Shown: positions 24,274 to 32,087 of the stretch, one piece after another | How positions within the stretch are numbered: position 1 is the first letter of the stretch | How the letters are laid out: each line of letters begins with the position of its first letter | NCBI GenBank assembly: GCA_021732845.1 | Contig: JAKFUF010000106.1 | Span: 1-34,503, forward strand | Length of the DNA: 34,503 bases | Direction: 5' to 3' | DNA from: Planctomycetaceae bacterium | GTDB lineage: Bacteria > Planctomycetota > Planctomycetia > Planctomycetales > Planctomycetaceae | Program-made: the position numbers and the translations under genes | The notes under the pieces: model-generated | What the model saw: only the letters and a program-made list of their open reading frames with translations | What the model was told of the DNA's origin: nothing | Database searches by the model: none

Positions 24274-24528
24274 CCAACACAGTGCTGGGAAAGGGATCCG
24301 AGAGAAGGTGCGTGGCCCAGTTCGGGATCCGCCTCGCACCAAGCGCAATGTTGCGCCGTGAGCACCTTTGAATTTGTCAGCCAAGGCGGTCTGAGCGATA
24401 ACACGGTCCGCCAGATCGTGGCCTGTCCAAACGTGGCTAAGCTGAAAGCGTGGGACATGTGGTTTTCGGGCCGTCCCTTCAGCGCTGAGACTGCCCGCGC
24501 TTTCGCCGATTCACCCATGTCGCGATTC
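24274..24528 (+). pseudogene. Remnant of a leucine-rich-repeat gene
   Basis: In the same frame as the two preceding ORFs, the stretch GLSDNTVRQIVACPNVAKLK, then SAETARAFADSP (24388-24515) fits the planctomycete leucine-rich-repeat unit, which alternates ALAxSPxLxxLxxLxL with GARALADSP. Only about one and a half repeats remain. It is cut on the 3' side by an ATCGAAAATC-type repeat and has no convincing start (GTG at 24358 is weak). The frame runs on into the mdh start. It is most simply a decayed gene end. Confidence 0.5.
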
Positions 24529-24561
24529 CAATCAAAAATCCTTCTTCGAAAATCGAAAATG
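24529..24561 (+). repeat. ATCGAAAATC-type dispersed repeat, copy 4
   Basis: The copy reads CCAATCAAAAATC, then TTCGAAAATCGAAAATG, directly abutting the leucine-rich-repeat remnant. Confidence 0.6.
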
Positions 24562-24662
24562 CCCGCGGACCGTCGCTCATTGCTCCCCCCGCAGCCAGTC
24601 GCTACAAACTCGGGTGACGTGATTCACCGTGGAATTCGTGATTTTTTCGGAGATGACGCGAC

Positions 24663-25655
24663 ATGACGACCCCCATCCGTGTGGCTGTGACCGGTGCCGC
24701 CGGGCAGATTGGATACAGTTTGCTGTTCCGCCTGGCTTCTGGCGAAGTGTTTGGCCCGCAGCAACCGGTGATTCTGCACCTCGTCGAAGTTCCGCCGGCA
24801 ATGGGCGGTCTGGACGGCATCCACATGGAACTGGATGACTGCGCCTTCCCCACGCTGGCTGGCGTCGTCAAAGCCGACAGCGACCATCTCGATGTGGGTT
24901 TCAAGGACTGCAACTTCGTTGTCTGCGTCGGCAGCATCCCCCGTAAGCAGGGGATGGAACGGGCCGACCTGATCCGCATCAACGGGCCGATCTTCACCAA
25001 CACCGGCAAGGCGATTGGAAGTGCCGCCGCCAAGGATGTGCGGGTGCTGGTCGTCGGCAATCCGTGCAACACGAACTGCCTGATCGCCATGAGCAACGCC
25101 CCCAGCGTTCCCCGCGACCGCTGGTACGCCATGACCATGCTCGACGAGAACCGCGCCGTGTCTCAACTGGCGATCAAGGCTGGCCGGCCGGTCTCCTCCG
25201 TCAGCGGCCTGGCGATCTGGGGCAATCACAGCGCCACGCAGTACCCCGACTTCTACAACGCCAAGATCGACGGCCTGCCGGTGACGACCGCCATTGGCGA
25301 TGAAAGCTGGCTGAAGAACGAATTCATTCCCGTCGTGCAGCAGCGCGGTGCCGCGGTGATCAAGGCGCGGGGGGCTTCCAGTGCCGCCTCCGCCGCCAAC
25401 GGGATCATCGACAACCTGAAGGCGATCGTCACCCCGACGCCCGCCGGCCATGTGTTCAGCGCGGCTGTCTGCAGCGACGGCAGTTACGGCGTCGATGCCG
25501 GCCTGATCAGCAGCTTCCCGCTGACGAGCGACGGCAAGACCTGGAAGATCGTCCAGGGCCTGTCGCACAACGAATTCGCCCAGGACAAGATCAAAGCGAC
25601 CGTTGCTGAACTCCGCGACGAACGGAAGACAGTCGAGGATCTGTTGAAGGCCTGA
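24663..25655 (+). CDS. mdh: Malate dehydrogenase
   Basis: This enzyme oxidises malate to oxaloacetate with NAD in the TCA cycle (cytoplasm). The 330-residue protein is of the type 2 (cytosolic-like) group. The Rossmann motif is [11 protein letters not shown] (residues 10-20). The mobile loop is [14 protein letters not shown] near 90-103, keeping both substrate arginines (PRKQGMER). NPCNTNCL near 136 matches NPx[13 protein letters not shown] near 160 carries the catalytic Asp and Arg, with Glu where His is usual. [12 protein letters not shown] near 190 holds the catalytic His. GGAG lies ten bases before the ATG. A strong intrinsic terminator 67 bp after the stop suggests a monocistronic unit. 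Confidence 0.93.
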   Translation: MTTPIRVAVTGAAGQIGYSLLFRLASGEVFGPQQPVILHLVEVPPAMGGLDGIHMELDDCAFPTLAGVVKADSDHLDVGFKDCNFVVCVGSIPRKQGMERADLIRINGPIFTNTGKAIGSAAAKDVRVLVVGNPCNTNCLIAMSNAPSVPRDRWYAMTMLDENRAVSQLAIKAGRPVSSVSGLAIWGNHSATQYPDFYNAKIDGLPVTTAIGDESWLKNEFIPVVQQRGAAVIKARGASSAASAANGIIDNLKAIVTPTPAGHVFSAAVCSDGSYGVDAGLISSFPLTSDGKTWKIVQGLSHNEFAQDKIKATVAELRDERKTVEDLLKA

Positions 25656-25661
25656 GCGGCC

Positions 25662-25692
25662 GAATGACTCAATGACCAAATCCCAATGACCA
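25662..25692 (+). repeat. GAATGACTCAATGACC repeat, copy after mdh
   Basis: It starts six bases after the mdh stop codon. Its first 18 bases and a later 8-base block AATGACCA recur exactly, inverted, at 26454-26485 next to the exbD stop codon. The block between the matching parts differs (5 versus 6 bases). Confidence 0.75.
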
Positions 25693-25722
25693 AGTCGCTT
25701 CCACACGCGGGATGTGATGATT

Positions 25723-25762
25723 GGACGCGTGAAATCATTTGGATTTCATGCGTCCTTTTTTT
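25723..25762 (+). terminator. Intrinsic terminator of mdh
   Basis: GGACGCGTGAAATC pairs with GATTTCATGCGTCC (14 bp with one G-T wobble, 5-nt loop) and is followed directly by seven T. This is the clearest Rho-independent terminator in the window. Confidence 0.92.
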
Positions 25763-25785
25763 GTCATGACAAAGTGTTCGTGGCT

Positions 25786-26052
25786 TCAATCCGCGTAGAG
25801 ATCGTCAACAAAACTGGCGGACGGATGGATCTGGTCATAGGGGAGGGAAAGCTGATCCGAAACGATCCTCCGGACTTTGAGAGCCACGTCTCGGTCCGTT
25901 CCAGGCCCGCAACGGGCCACGAATTCATCATCGGAAATTGGCGGGAAGCGGGTATCGAATGACTCCATGTCATGCCTGATGCTGGTCCGGATGAGCATCG
26001 CGAGGATGACCGCGGCGAGTACGCCAACCAGTACACCGATGGCCACTTCCAT
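25786..26052 (-). CDS. Small membrane protein with truncated acyl-carrier-like C-terminus (paralogue B)
   Basis: An 88-residue protein: one TM helix (residues 3-21), a short linker, the motif RFPPISDDEFVARC (35-48), then VALKVRRIVSDQLSLPYDQI and SASFVDDLYAD. The last 35 residues resemble helix I and the following loop of acyl carrier proteins, but the chain stops exactly where the carrier Ser (DSL motif) would come. It is 54 bp downstream of its paralogue and shares RFPPISDxEF, ALxVR, SD and DDL with it. GGAG lies about nine bases before the ATG. I do not know a function; membrane anchoring with a cytoplasmic domain is likely. Confidence 0.75.
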   Translation of the reverse strand: MEVAIGVLVGVLAAVILAMLIRTSIRHDMESFDTRFPPISDDEFVARCGPGTDRDVALKVRRIVSDQLSLPYDQIHPSASFVDDLYAD

Positions 26053-26106
26053 CGCAGCTACTCCACATTGAGGTCTGCTGCCATCGCAGATCGCCGCGGT
26101 TTGCGG

Positions 26107-26376
26107 CTACCACTCCAAATCATCAATCAGCCGTGCTGTTGGATAGATGCGGTTCTCATCCACGCTGTAAATATCCGACAGCACCTTCCGGACCCGCAGC
26201 GCGATCTGTGGGTCTGTTTCCGGAGTGCAGAGTGCCAGGAATTCCGCATCAGAAATTGGCGGAAACCGCTTCGCGAATTCCGACTGCTTCGGAGTCACTG
26301 GCGGCAAAACACCAACGATGTCCGCCAAAACATAGAGCAGCGTCGATACCCCGATCCCAATCAACACCCATTCCAT
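26107..26376 (-). CDS. Small membrane protein with truncated acyl-carrier-like C-terminus (paralogue A)
   Basis: An 89-residue paralogue of the next gene. A TM helix covers residues 3-27 (LIGIGVSTLLYVLADIVGVL), followed by RFPPISDAEFLALC (about 37-50), IALRVRKVLSDIYSVDENRI and a C-terminus at LIDDLEW. As in the other copy, the acyl-carrier-like part ends before the phosphopantetheine serine. A perfect AGGAGG lies seven bases before the ATG at 26376, which decides this start over GTG-type upstream options. It lies downstream of exbD on the same strand (114 bp). The pair arose by tandem duplication and has diverged mainly in the TM segment and linker. Confidence 0.78.
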   Translation of the reverse strand: MEWVLIGIGVSTLLYVLADIVGVLPPVTPKQSEFAKRFPPISDAEFLALCTPETDPQIALRVRKVLSDIYSVDENRIYPTARLIDDLEW

Positions 26377-26420
26377 GAGCACGCCTCCTATCCTCAACCA
26401 CCGCTGACCACAGGCGGCGA

Positions 26421-26485
26421 TTTGTCATTTGTCATTTGTCATTTGTTCAAACCTGGTCATTGCCTCATTGGTCATTGAGTCATTC
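26421..26485 (-). repeat. TGACAAA array followed by GAATGACTCAATGACC repeat, copy after exbD
   Basis: Positions 26421-26448 hold four TTTGTCA-type units with 7-nt period. Positions 26454-26485 are the inverted partner of the repeat at 25662-25692. On the minus strand it starts five bases after the exbD stop, the same placement as the copy after mdh. Confidence 0.75.
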
Positions 26486-26490
26486 CCCCC

Positions 26491-26928
26491 TCATTCTTTC
26501 TTTTCCAGCACCGCCGCAAAAAACTCGGCCCCATCGACCTCCATGATCGCCCGGGTGACATCGTTGATGATCCGCATCGGGACCTGGCGTTCGGCCTGCA
26601 GGATGACGTGCCGGTGGTTGCGGCGGACGCGCTCGGCGACGAGCCGCTTGATGGCCTCGACATCGAGCCGCTGCCCCTTTTCGTTTTCAATCTTGTCAGG
26701 AGCACGGACGACAATCACGGTGGAATCGGGCTTGGGGACGCCGACCCCGTACTTGGCGGCAGGCAGGTCGATCTCCTTGCTGGGGTCGGCCTGCATGGTG
26801 GAGCTGACCATGAAGAAAATCAGCAGCAGAAACGTGACATCGATCATTGGGGTGATGTCCATCTCGGCATCGGGCAGTTTGCGCCGCTTGAGGAGTGGCG
26901 CGGTGTCTGCGTCAGCATGCAGATTCAT
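26491..26928 (-). CDS. exbD: ExbD/TolR biopolymer transport protein
   Basis: A 145-residue partner of the ExbB/TolQ proton channel. It has a short cytoplasmic N-terminus, then MDITPMIDVTFLLLIFFMVSS-type sequence (about residues 23-43) with the proton-carrying Asp in the TM helix, and a periplasmic domain (about 50-145) with LDVEAIKRLVAERVRRN and VPMRIINDVTRAIMEVDGAE typical of ExbD. Its ATG at 26928 overlaps the exbB stop by four bases (ATGA), so translation is coupled. Together with ExbB it would energise an outer-membrane receptor, gliding or Tol-type process. No TonB or TolA gene is nearby, so which one cannot be told. Confidence 0.92.
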   Translation of the reverse strand: MNLHADADTAPLLKRRKLPDAEMDITPMIDVTFLLLIFFMVSSTMQADPSKEIDLPAAKYGVGVPKPDSTVIVVRAPDKIENEKGQRLDVEAIKRLVAERVRRNHRHVILQAERQVPMRIINDVTRAIMEVDGAEFFAAVLEKKE

Positions 26929-27590
26929 GACAACCTTCCCTGCGCTGCTCCGCGGGCGATGTCGAACATCTCGAGGAATTCGCCCAGTTGCTGCTGGACC
27001 AGATCCTGCATGCGGCCGATGCGGATGTTGACCGTGTTGCTGACCATGATCAGCGGGATGGCGACGATCAGTCCGACGGCCGTGGTGATCAGGGCGAAGC
27101 TGATGTCCGAGGCGAGGCTGGTGGCGGCGTTGCCGGATTCGGCGGCGGTTGCAATCTTGCCGAACGCGCTGATCATTCCCAGCACTGTTCCCAGCAACCC
27201 CAGCATGGGGGCACTTTTCACGATCGTATTCACCCAGGACATCCGGTATTCCATTTCGGCCAGGATTTCGCGTTCGAACTTGTCGGCGATCGTCCGCCGG
27301 AGCACGACCGGCGGGCGGTCGCCATTGGCGAGAGCCACGAGGATCAACTGCGGAACCACCTTGCTCCAGTAGGGTGGGGAGTCGCACAGTTGTTGGACGC
27401 CTTCATAGTCGCGGCCCGCCAGCCGGTCGCGGATCTCCGCGAGAAACTTCCCGGCCGCACTGGGGCTGAGCTGCTTGATCGCCACCTGCCTGATGATCAG
27501 CACGATGCAAAACACGCCATAAACAGCCGCAAACCCCTGCATGGGGTACACGGCATTGCTGGCGAGATCAATCAGGGCGTCGATTTTCAT
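26925..27590 (-). CDS. exbB: ExbB/TolQ/MotA-family proton channel protein
   Basis: A 221-residue inner-membrane protein. TM1 is GVFCIVLIIRQVA (about 25-37). A cytoplasmic segment follows with LRRTIADKFEREILAEMEYRMSWVN. TM2 and TM3 are in SAPMLGLLGTVLGMISAF (about 125-142) and ISFALITTAVGLIVAIPLIMV (about 164-184), matching the MotA/TolQ/ExbB signature. It forms a pentamer around an ExbD dimer in known systems. It is the first gene of the exbB-exbD pair and has no clear Shine-Dalgarno. An AT-rich upstream stretch holds a possible promoter. Confidence 0.92.
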   Translation of the reverse strand: MKIDALIDLASNAVYPMQGFAAVYGVFCIVLIIRQVAIKQLSPSAAGKFLAEIRDRLAGRDYEGVQQLCDSPPYWSKVVPQLILVALANGDRPPVVLRRTIADKFEREILAEMEYRMSWVNTIVKSAPMLGLLGTVLGMISAFGKIATAAESGNAATSLASDISFALITTAVGLIVAIPLIMVSNTVNIRIGRMQDLVQQQLGEFLEMFDIARGAAQGRLS

Positions 27591-27628
27591 GGGGGCACGC
27601 AGTGGAGAACAAGAATGGCGATGAAGAC

Positions 27629-27657
27629 AATATAATTTAAAAGCTTAAATATGACAT
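27629..27657 (-). promoter_or_regulatory. Candidate exbB promoter in an AT-rich island
   Basis: On the minus strand ATGTCA (27652-27657, 4/6 to -35) and TATATT (27629-27634, 5/6 to -10) are 17 bp apart, about 40 bp before the exbB ATG. The spacer is unusually AT-rich for this genome and includes an imperfect palindrome around AAGCTT. Confidence 0.35.
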
Positions 27658-27748
27658 GGATGACACAAACAGGTCTTGCGGTCAATTCAATCTCAAAGCC
27701 GAAGCCAGGAAACAGTTTGCAGTCCTTCCAAAGCACGCCACTCAGAGA

Positions 27749-27892
27749 TTTCGTTCCCTTTGTTTCCTTCTGTTCAAAACTCTTTTGTACCGAACGGGCT
27801 ACCCACGCGGACATCGCGGAGATTCAGCCGCCGTAACTGTGGCGGGTGTCGACCTGAGGATTTTTGAACAGAAGCAAACGAAGGAACCGAAG
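27749..27892. repeat. Facing inverted pair of the 27-bp purine-rich repeat, copy B
   Basis: The minus-strand arm (27749-27775) and plus-strand arm (27866-27892) match at 22 of 27 positions; the spacer is 90 bp. Geometry and arm sequence repeat the element at 718-865. The rest of the 690-bp gap (27591-28279) has no supportable gene, only a 6-bp hairpin at 28073-28089 and AT-rich sequence near 27955-27985. Confidence 0.8.
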
Positions 27893-28279
27893 AGTTGTCA
27901 GTCAAAGTCATCTCAAACCTGGCGCGTCCGTTCAAACGCCGCCAAAAGGCAATTTCCTGTGAAATGTGAGATTTGAAATTCACTTTTGTCAGAGACCTCA
28001 AAGCTGAAATTCCATTGAACTGCCAAGACCGACTTTCGACGGACAGGTCCGGCGTTCCCCTTAAACACCGGAGGACCGCCGTTCGGTCCCTGGAAATGAG
28101 CCCGAATCCAGATTTCCAAACTGCGCGGGGTTTGGCAAGCGTGGACTTCCGCAATCGGGGGCCTTTCCTCAAGCACCGTGCCGCACTCTCCGGCATTGCC
28201 ATCTTCGGTATCATCGCCCACGCTGGTTCCGTAAACTGAAGGCGATCAACCTCCTTCTTAAAAGTACCGGCTGCCCACC

Positions 28280-31200
28280 ATGCTGCGGATCCTGTTGTGC
28301 ATTGGCGTCTTCGCGACATTCGTCGCGTCTGCCGTTCGTGGCGACGAACCTGGCGTGGACAAGCCCGACAAGGAGCCAGCGCCCGCTGACAGTGAATTCT
28401 TCGAAAAGAAGATCCGCCCGCTCCTCTCCCAAAACTGCTTCGAGTGCCACGGCGAGGAGAAGCAGAAAGGCAACCTGCGGCTCGATTCGCGCGAGGCGGT
28501 GCTCAAGGGGGGCGACAGCGGTCCGGCCATCAAGGGCGGCGAGCCCGACGAGAGCCTGCTGATCGAGGCGATCATGTATCAGGGGGACACGCAGATGCCC
28601 CCCAAAGGGAAGCTCAGCGATGACGAGATCGCTGTGCTGACCGACTGGGTCAAACGGGGTGCTCCGTGGCCCAAGGAAAAGAAACCCGATTCGCCAAAAT
28701 CGACCGCCAAAGCCGAATTCAACCTGCAGGCCCGGCGCGCCAAACAGTGGGCGTTCCAGCCCCTCGTGCAGCATCCGGTCCCGCAGCCCAAACGCGCGGA
28801 CTGGGCGCGGAGTCCGATCGATCAGTTTCTGTTAGCCAAGCTGGAGACGGCCGGTCTCACGCCCGCCCCTGACGCGGAGAAACTCACGCTTTTACGCCGC
28901 GTCACGTTCGACCTGATCGGCCTGCCGCCCACGCCGGCCGAGACGGCAAGCTTTCTGGCAGATCAGTCCCCGGAGGCGTTTTCACGCGTTGTCGACAGGT
29001 TGCTCGCCTCACCGCACCATGGCGAACGCTGGGGGCGGCATTGGCTGGACTTGGTGCGCTTTGCCGAGACCTGTGGCCATGAGTTCGACTTTGAGATTCC
29101 GTACGCGTACGAGTATCGCGACTACATCATCCGCGCGCTGAACCTGGATCTGCCGTACAACCAGCTCGTGTTGGAGCATGTCGCGGGGGATCTGTTGACT
29201 GAGCCACGGCGGAATCCGCAGGAAGGGTTCAATGAATCGATCATTGGCACGGGATTTTTCTTTCTCGGCGAGGCGAAGCACTCGCCGGTGGATGTGAAGG
29301 CTGACGAAGCCGACCGTGTGGACAACCAGATCGACGTGTTCAGCAAGACGTTTCTCGCCTGCACGATGGGCTGTGCCCGCTGCCACGACCACAAGTTCGA
29401 TGCCATCTCCCAGAAGGACTATTACGCGCTGGCCGGCTACATCCAAAGTTCCCGCTTCCAGGCGGCCTGCGTGGATTCGCCTGCCGTCCGCGGCCCCATC
29501 CTCGCCGAATTGCATGCGCGGCACGCCGCGCGGGTCAGTGCGTACCAGCAGGCGTCGTCCACCACCGCGGAAGTCACCCGTGGCTGGCCGAAGCTGCTGC
29601 TGGCCTCGCTGGCGGTACTGCGGACTGGAGCGTTCCCCGACTTTGACGCGAAGCAACCGGCGGGAGCGAATCCTGACGCGCGGCTGCCCGCGGCGGCGAT
29701 GCATTTCCAAGTTGCCGTCGAACAGGTGAAGCCCTGGGTGACCCGTCTGCAGACTACCGCGCGGCAGAATGCGGACGATCCGTTGTTCGTCTGGGCGAAG
29801 CTCACCGAACAAACCGGGCCGGTCACTCCAGAAGCCATGGCCGCATGGCGAGGCACTCTTCTCCGTGAGCTGAAGGCACGCGCATCCAGCCCGGCGAATC
29901 CCGCCGTGATTGCCTTTGAAGACTTTGCCGGCACGCATTTCGGCACCTGGTCCACGACGGGTGACGCCTTTGGTCATGGACCACTGCACTCGCCATATGT
30001 CACATTGTCGGCGCAGCCACTGCTCAAGCCCGGCGTGGTGCTTGGTGCAGGCATCGCGTCCAGCGGGAGTCAATCACCACGGTTGCAGGGCGGATTGCGC
30101 TCACCCACCTTCACGATTCAGAAGCCACGGATCGCGTATCACGTCGCCGGCACGGGCGGTCAGGTCCGGCTGGTTGTCGATGGCCTGAGGCTCATTCAGA
30201 ATCCGATTTACGGGGGCCTGGCCTTTGGCGTGAATCACGGCTCCGAACTGCGATGGCACGAGCAGAACGTCGAAAAGTGGGTCGGCCACAACGCCTGGAT
30301 CGAAGTCCTCGACGACGGCGACGGCGACATTGCCCTGGACAAGGTGCTGTTCACCGATGGCGGAATTCCGCCGCTGCCGGTCTCTGGCACCTCGGCGATG
30401 CACCTGTTGCAAGAGGCGAAATGGCAGACCGTGGCTCAACTCGCGGAGGCCACCCGCGACCAGTTTGTTGAGGCCGCCGGCCGCTGGTCGCGAAATGAGC
30501 CGGTGGAGCCCGCGCTGCTGCAGGAACTAGTCGCGAGCGGCATTGCCGCGCCGGAATTCAACGATGAGACCCGGTTGGGGGAGTTGCACGCGGGAATCCA
30601 GTATCGCCGCAAAGCGGTGGCCATGCTGGACGGAACAGCCGAAGACGAGCATCTGTTTCTGCGTGGCAGCAGTGCGCGGCTGGGCGAACTGGTGCCCCGG
30701 CGGCTGATGGAGGCGGTGGGCGGCACCGAGCAGCCGGTGCCGGCACAGGGCAGCGGTCGGTTGGAACTGGCCCAGCGGATGATCGCGCCAACGAACCCGC
30801 TGCTGGCCCGGGTGATCGTCAACCGCGTCTGGAAGCAGCATTTTGGTGAGGGGATCGTCCGCACTCCGGATGATTTTGGCAACATGGGCCAGCCCCCGAC
30901 TCACCCCGAGCTGCTGGATTATCTCGCCGCCGAATTCATGAAGGACGGTTGGTCACTCAAAAAACTGCACCGCAAGCTGTTACTGACCCGCACCTGGCAA
31001 ATGTCCAGCCAGCCCGCCGATTCCATGGCGGAAACCCAGGATCCCGAAAACAAATTGTGGCACCGAATGCCAGTGCGGCGCCTGGAAGCCGAAGGCATCC
31101 GCGACGCGATGCTCGCGGTCTCTGGCCGCCTCGATTTGGCGATGTACGGTCCAAGCGTGATGCCTCACCTGACGCCGTTCATGATTGGCCGCGGCCGGCC

Positions 31201-31615
31201 TGGCCAGACTGGTCCGCTGGATGGTGCCGGTCGCCGCAGCCTCTACATCGGCGTCCGCCGCAACTTTCTCACCCCCTTGTTCCTGGCGTTTGACTACCCG
31301 TCACCGTTCGCCACCATCGGCCGCCGCAGCATTTCCAATGTGCCGGCCCAGGCTCTGGCCCTGATGAACAACCCCTTCGTGATTCAGCAGGCGGAGGCCT
31401 GGGCCAAGCGGGTCCAGGCCGAAGCCCATACCGATGAGCAACGGATTCAGGCGATGTATGCAGCAGCCTACACCCGCCCCCCCACAGCGGAAGAACTCCG
31501 CGAAGCCCTGGAATTCGTGGCCGTGGAAACCTCCGACCCGGCCGTGCGTGACAGCGCCTGGCGCGATTTGGCGCATGTGCTGCTCAACGTCAAAGAATTT
31601 ATCTTCGTCAATTGA
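28280..31615 (+). CDS. Large exported PSCyt1/DUF1549/DUF1553 protein (planctomycete cytochrome)
   Basis: A 1111-residue secreted protein. A signal peptide covers residues 1-21. PSCyt1 (about 40-130) has the haem site NCFECHG (CxxCH, 53-57) and TQMPPKGKLSDDE with a possible axial Met. DUF1549 (about 175-385) includes SPIDQFLLAKLE, GERWGRHWLDLVRFAET and CARCHDHKFD near 365, a second CxxCH. A variable beta-rich insert occupies about 390-740. DUF1553 (about 820-1080) includes RLELAQRMIAP, ARVIVNRVWKQHFG and RLEAEGIRDAML, ending at LLNVKEFIFVN. These proteins usually precede a DUF1501 gene; here none follows. They are abundant in planctomycetes and suspected in polysaccharide metabolism. No Shine-Dalgarno is evident. 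Confidence 0.93.
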   Translation: MLRILLCIGVFATFVASAVRGDEPGVDKPDKEPAPADSEFFEKKIRPLLSQNCFECHGEEKQKGNLRLDSREAVLKGGDSGPAIKGGEPDESLLIEAIMYQGDTQMPPKGKLSDDEIAVLTDWVKRGAPWPKEKKPDSPKSTAKAEFNLQARRAKQWAFQPLVQHPVPQPKRADWARSPIDQFLLAKLETAGLTPAPDAEKLTLLRRVTFDLIGLPPTPAETASFLADQSPEAFSRVVDRLLASPHHGERWGRHWLDLVRFAETCGHEFDFEIPYAYEYRDYIIRALNLDLPYNQLVLEHVAGDLLTEPRRNPQEGFNESIIGTGFFFLGEAKHSPVDVKADEADRVDNQIDVFSKTFLACTMGCARCHDHKFDAISQKDYYALAGYIQSSRFQAACVDSPAVRGPILAELHARHAARVSAYQQASSTTAEVTRGWPKLLLASLAVLRTGAFPDFDAKQPAGANPDARLPAAAMHFQVAVEQVKPWVTRLQTTARQNADDPLFVWAKLTEQTGPVTPEAMAAWRGTLLRELKARASSPANPAVIAFEDFAGTHFGTWSTTGDAFGHGPLHSPYVTLSAQPLLKPGVVLGAGIASSGSQSPRLQGGLRSPTFTIQKPRIAYHVAGTGGQVRLVVDGLRLIQNPIYGGLAFGVNHGSELRWHEQNVEKWVGHNAWIEVLDDGDGDIALDKVLFTDGGIPPLPVSGTSAMHLLQEAKWQTVAQLAEATRDQFVEAAGRWSRNEPVEPALLQELVASGIAAPEFNDETRLGELHAGIQYRRKAVAMLDGTAEDEHLFLRGSSARLGELVPRRLMEAVGGTEQPVPAQGSGRLELAQRMIAPTNPLLARVIVNRVWKQHFGEGIVRTPDDFGNMGQPPTHPELLDYLAAEFMKDGWSLKKLHRKLLLTRTWQMSSQPADSMAETQDPENKLWHRMPVRRLEAEGIRDAMLAVSGRLDLAMYGPSVMPHLTPFMIGRGRPGQTGPLDGAGRRSLYIGVRRNFLTPLFLAFDYPSPFATIGRRSISNVPAQALALMNNPFVIQQAEAWAKRVQAEAHTDEQRIQAMYAAAYTRPPTAEELREALEFVAVETSDPAVRDSAWRDLAHVLLNVKEFIFVN

Positions 31616-31687
31616 GACGGCGGGGAATGCAAACGAACGGTTTGCGAAGATGCTGATCCGCAAGGCGGTCCGGCGATGGCTAGTTGA

Positions 31688-31785
31688 TAGCGGCACGGCA
31701 CAAGCCGTCCGGTGATCGGTTTCGCACTTTGTAAATCCCCACGCCGCAGGAAAGCCATCACCGGACGGCTTGCGCCGTGCCGCTA
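31688..31785. repeat. 29-bp inverted repeat, one mismatch
   Basis: The arms 31688-31716 and 31757-31785 are reverse complements at 28 of 29 positions, each starting or ending with TAGCGGCACGGC (or its variant). The spacer is 40 bp. It follows the PSCyt1/DUF1553 stop by 72 bp. The 472-bp gap up to the channel gene also contains the hairpin at 31833-31869 and nothing else supportable. Confidence 0.85.
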
Positions 31786-31832
31786 CAAATGTGAGGCGGC
31801 ACTGGCCGTCCTCGGAGATTGCAAAGTCGAGC

Positions 31833-31869
31833 AGTCACTCCGTGACTGGTTTCGAGTCACGGAGTGACT
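31833..31869. repeat. Perfect 15-bp hairpin
   Basis: AGTCACTCCGTGACT pairs perfectly with AGTCACGGAGTGACT across a 7-nt loop. Each arm is itself nearly palindromic. No T-run follows; it looks like a repetitive palindrome rather than a terminator. Confidence 0.85.
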
Positions 31870-32087
31870 CGGCAACTTTACTTGGGATTGCACGACGTGA
31901 ATCCGCCGGTTGACGCTGCGGGCGGGCTCGTTCTCCTGCTGAGCCGGGGGGGTGGGCGGACGCGGATTCCACGAGTCTGTTCGCTTGAGCCTCGGGACAG
32001 TGGGGACGGGAAGATTGACAAATCCGTGCGGCCAGCCTAAACGAGCGGAACAGACTTTCTTCATTCCGTGCCGTCCCATCATCCAGC

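Noticed and set aside
25760-25790. Readthrough of the TGA ending paralogue B to complete an acyl-carrier domain
   Set aside because: The codons after TGA give SHEHFVMTKK, which does not resemble the DSL helix; paralogue A also ends before the serine with a different stop codon.
27774-28319. Minus-strand frame of 181 codons in the gap before the PSCyt1/DUF1553 gene
   Set aside because: It includes the translated 27-bp repeat, has no recognisable domain and overlaps the 5' end of a well-supported gene.
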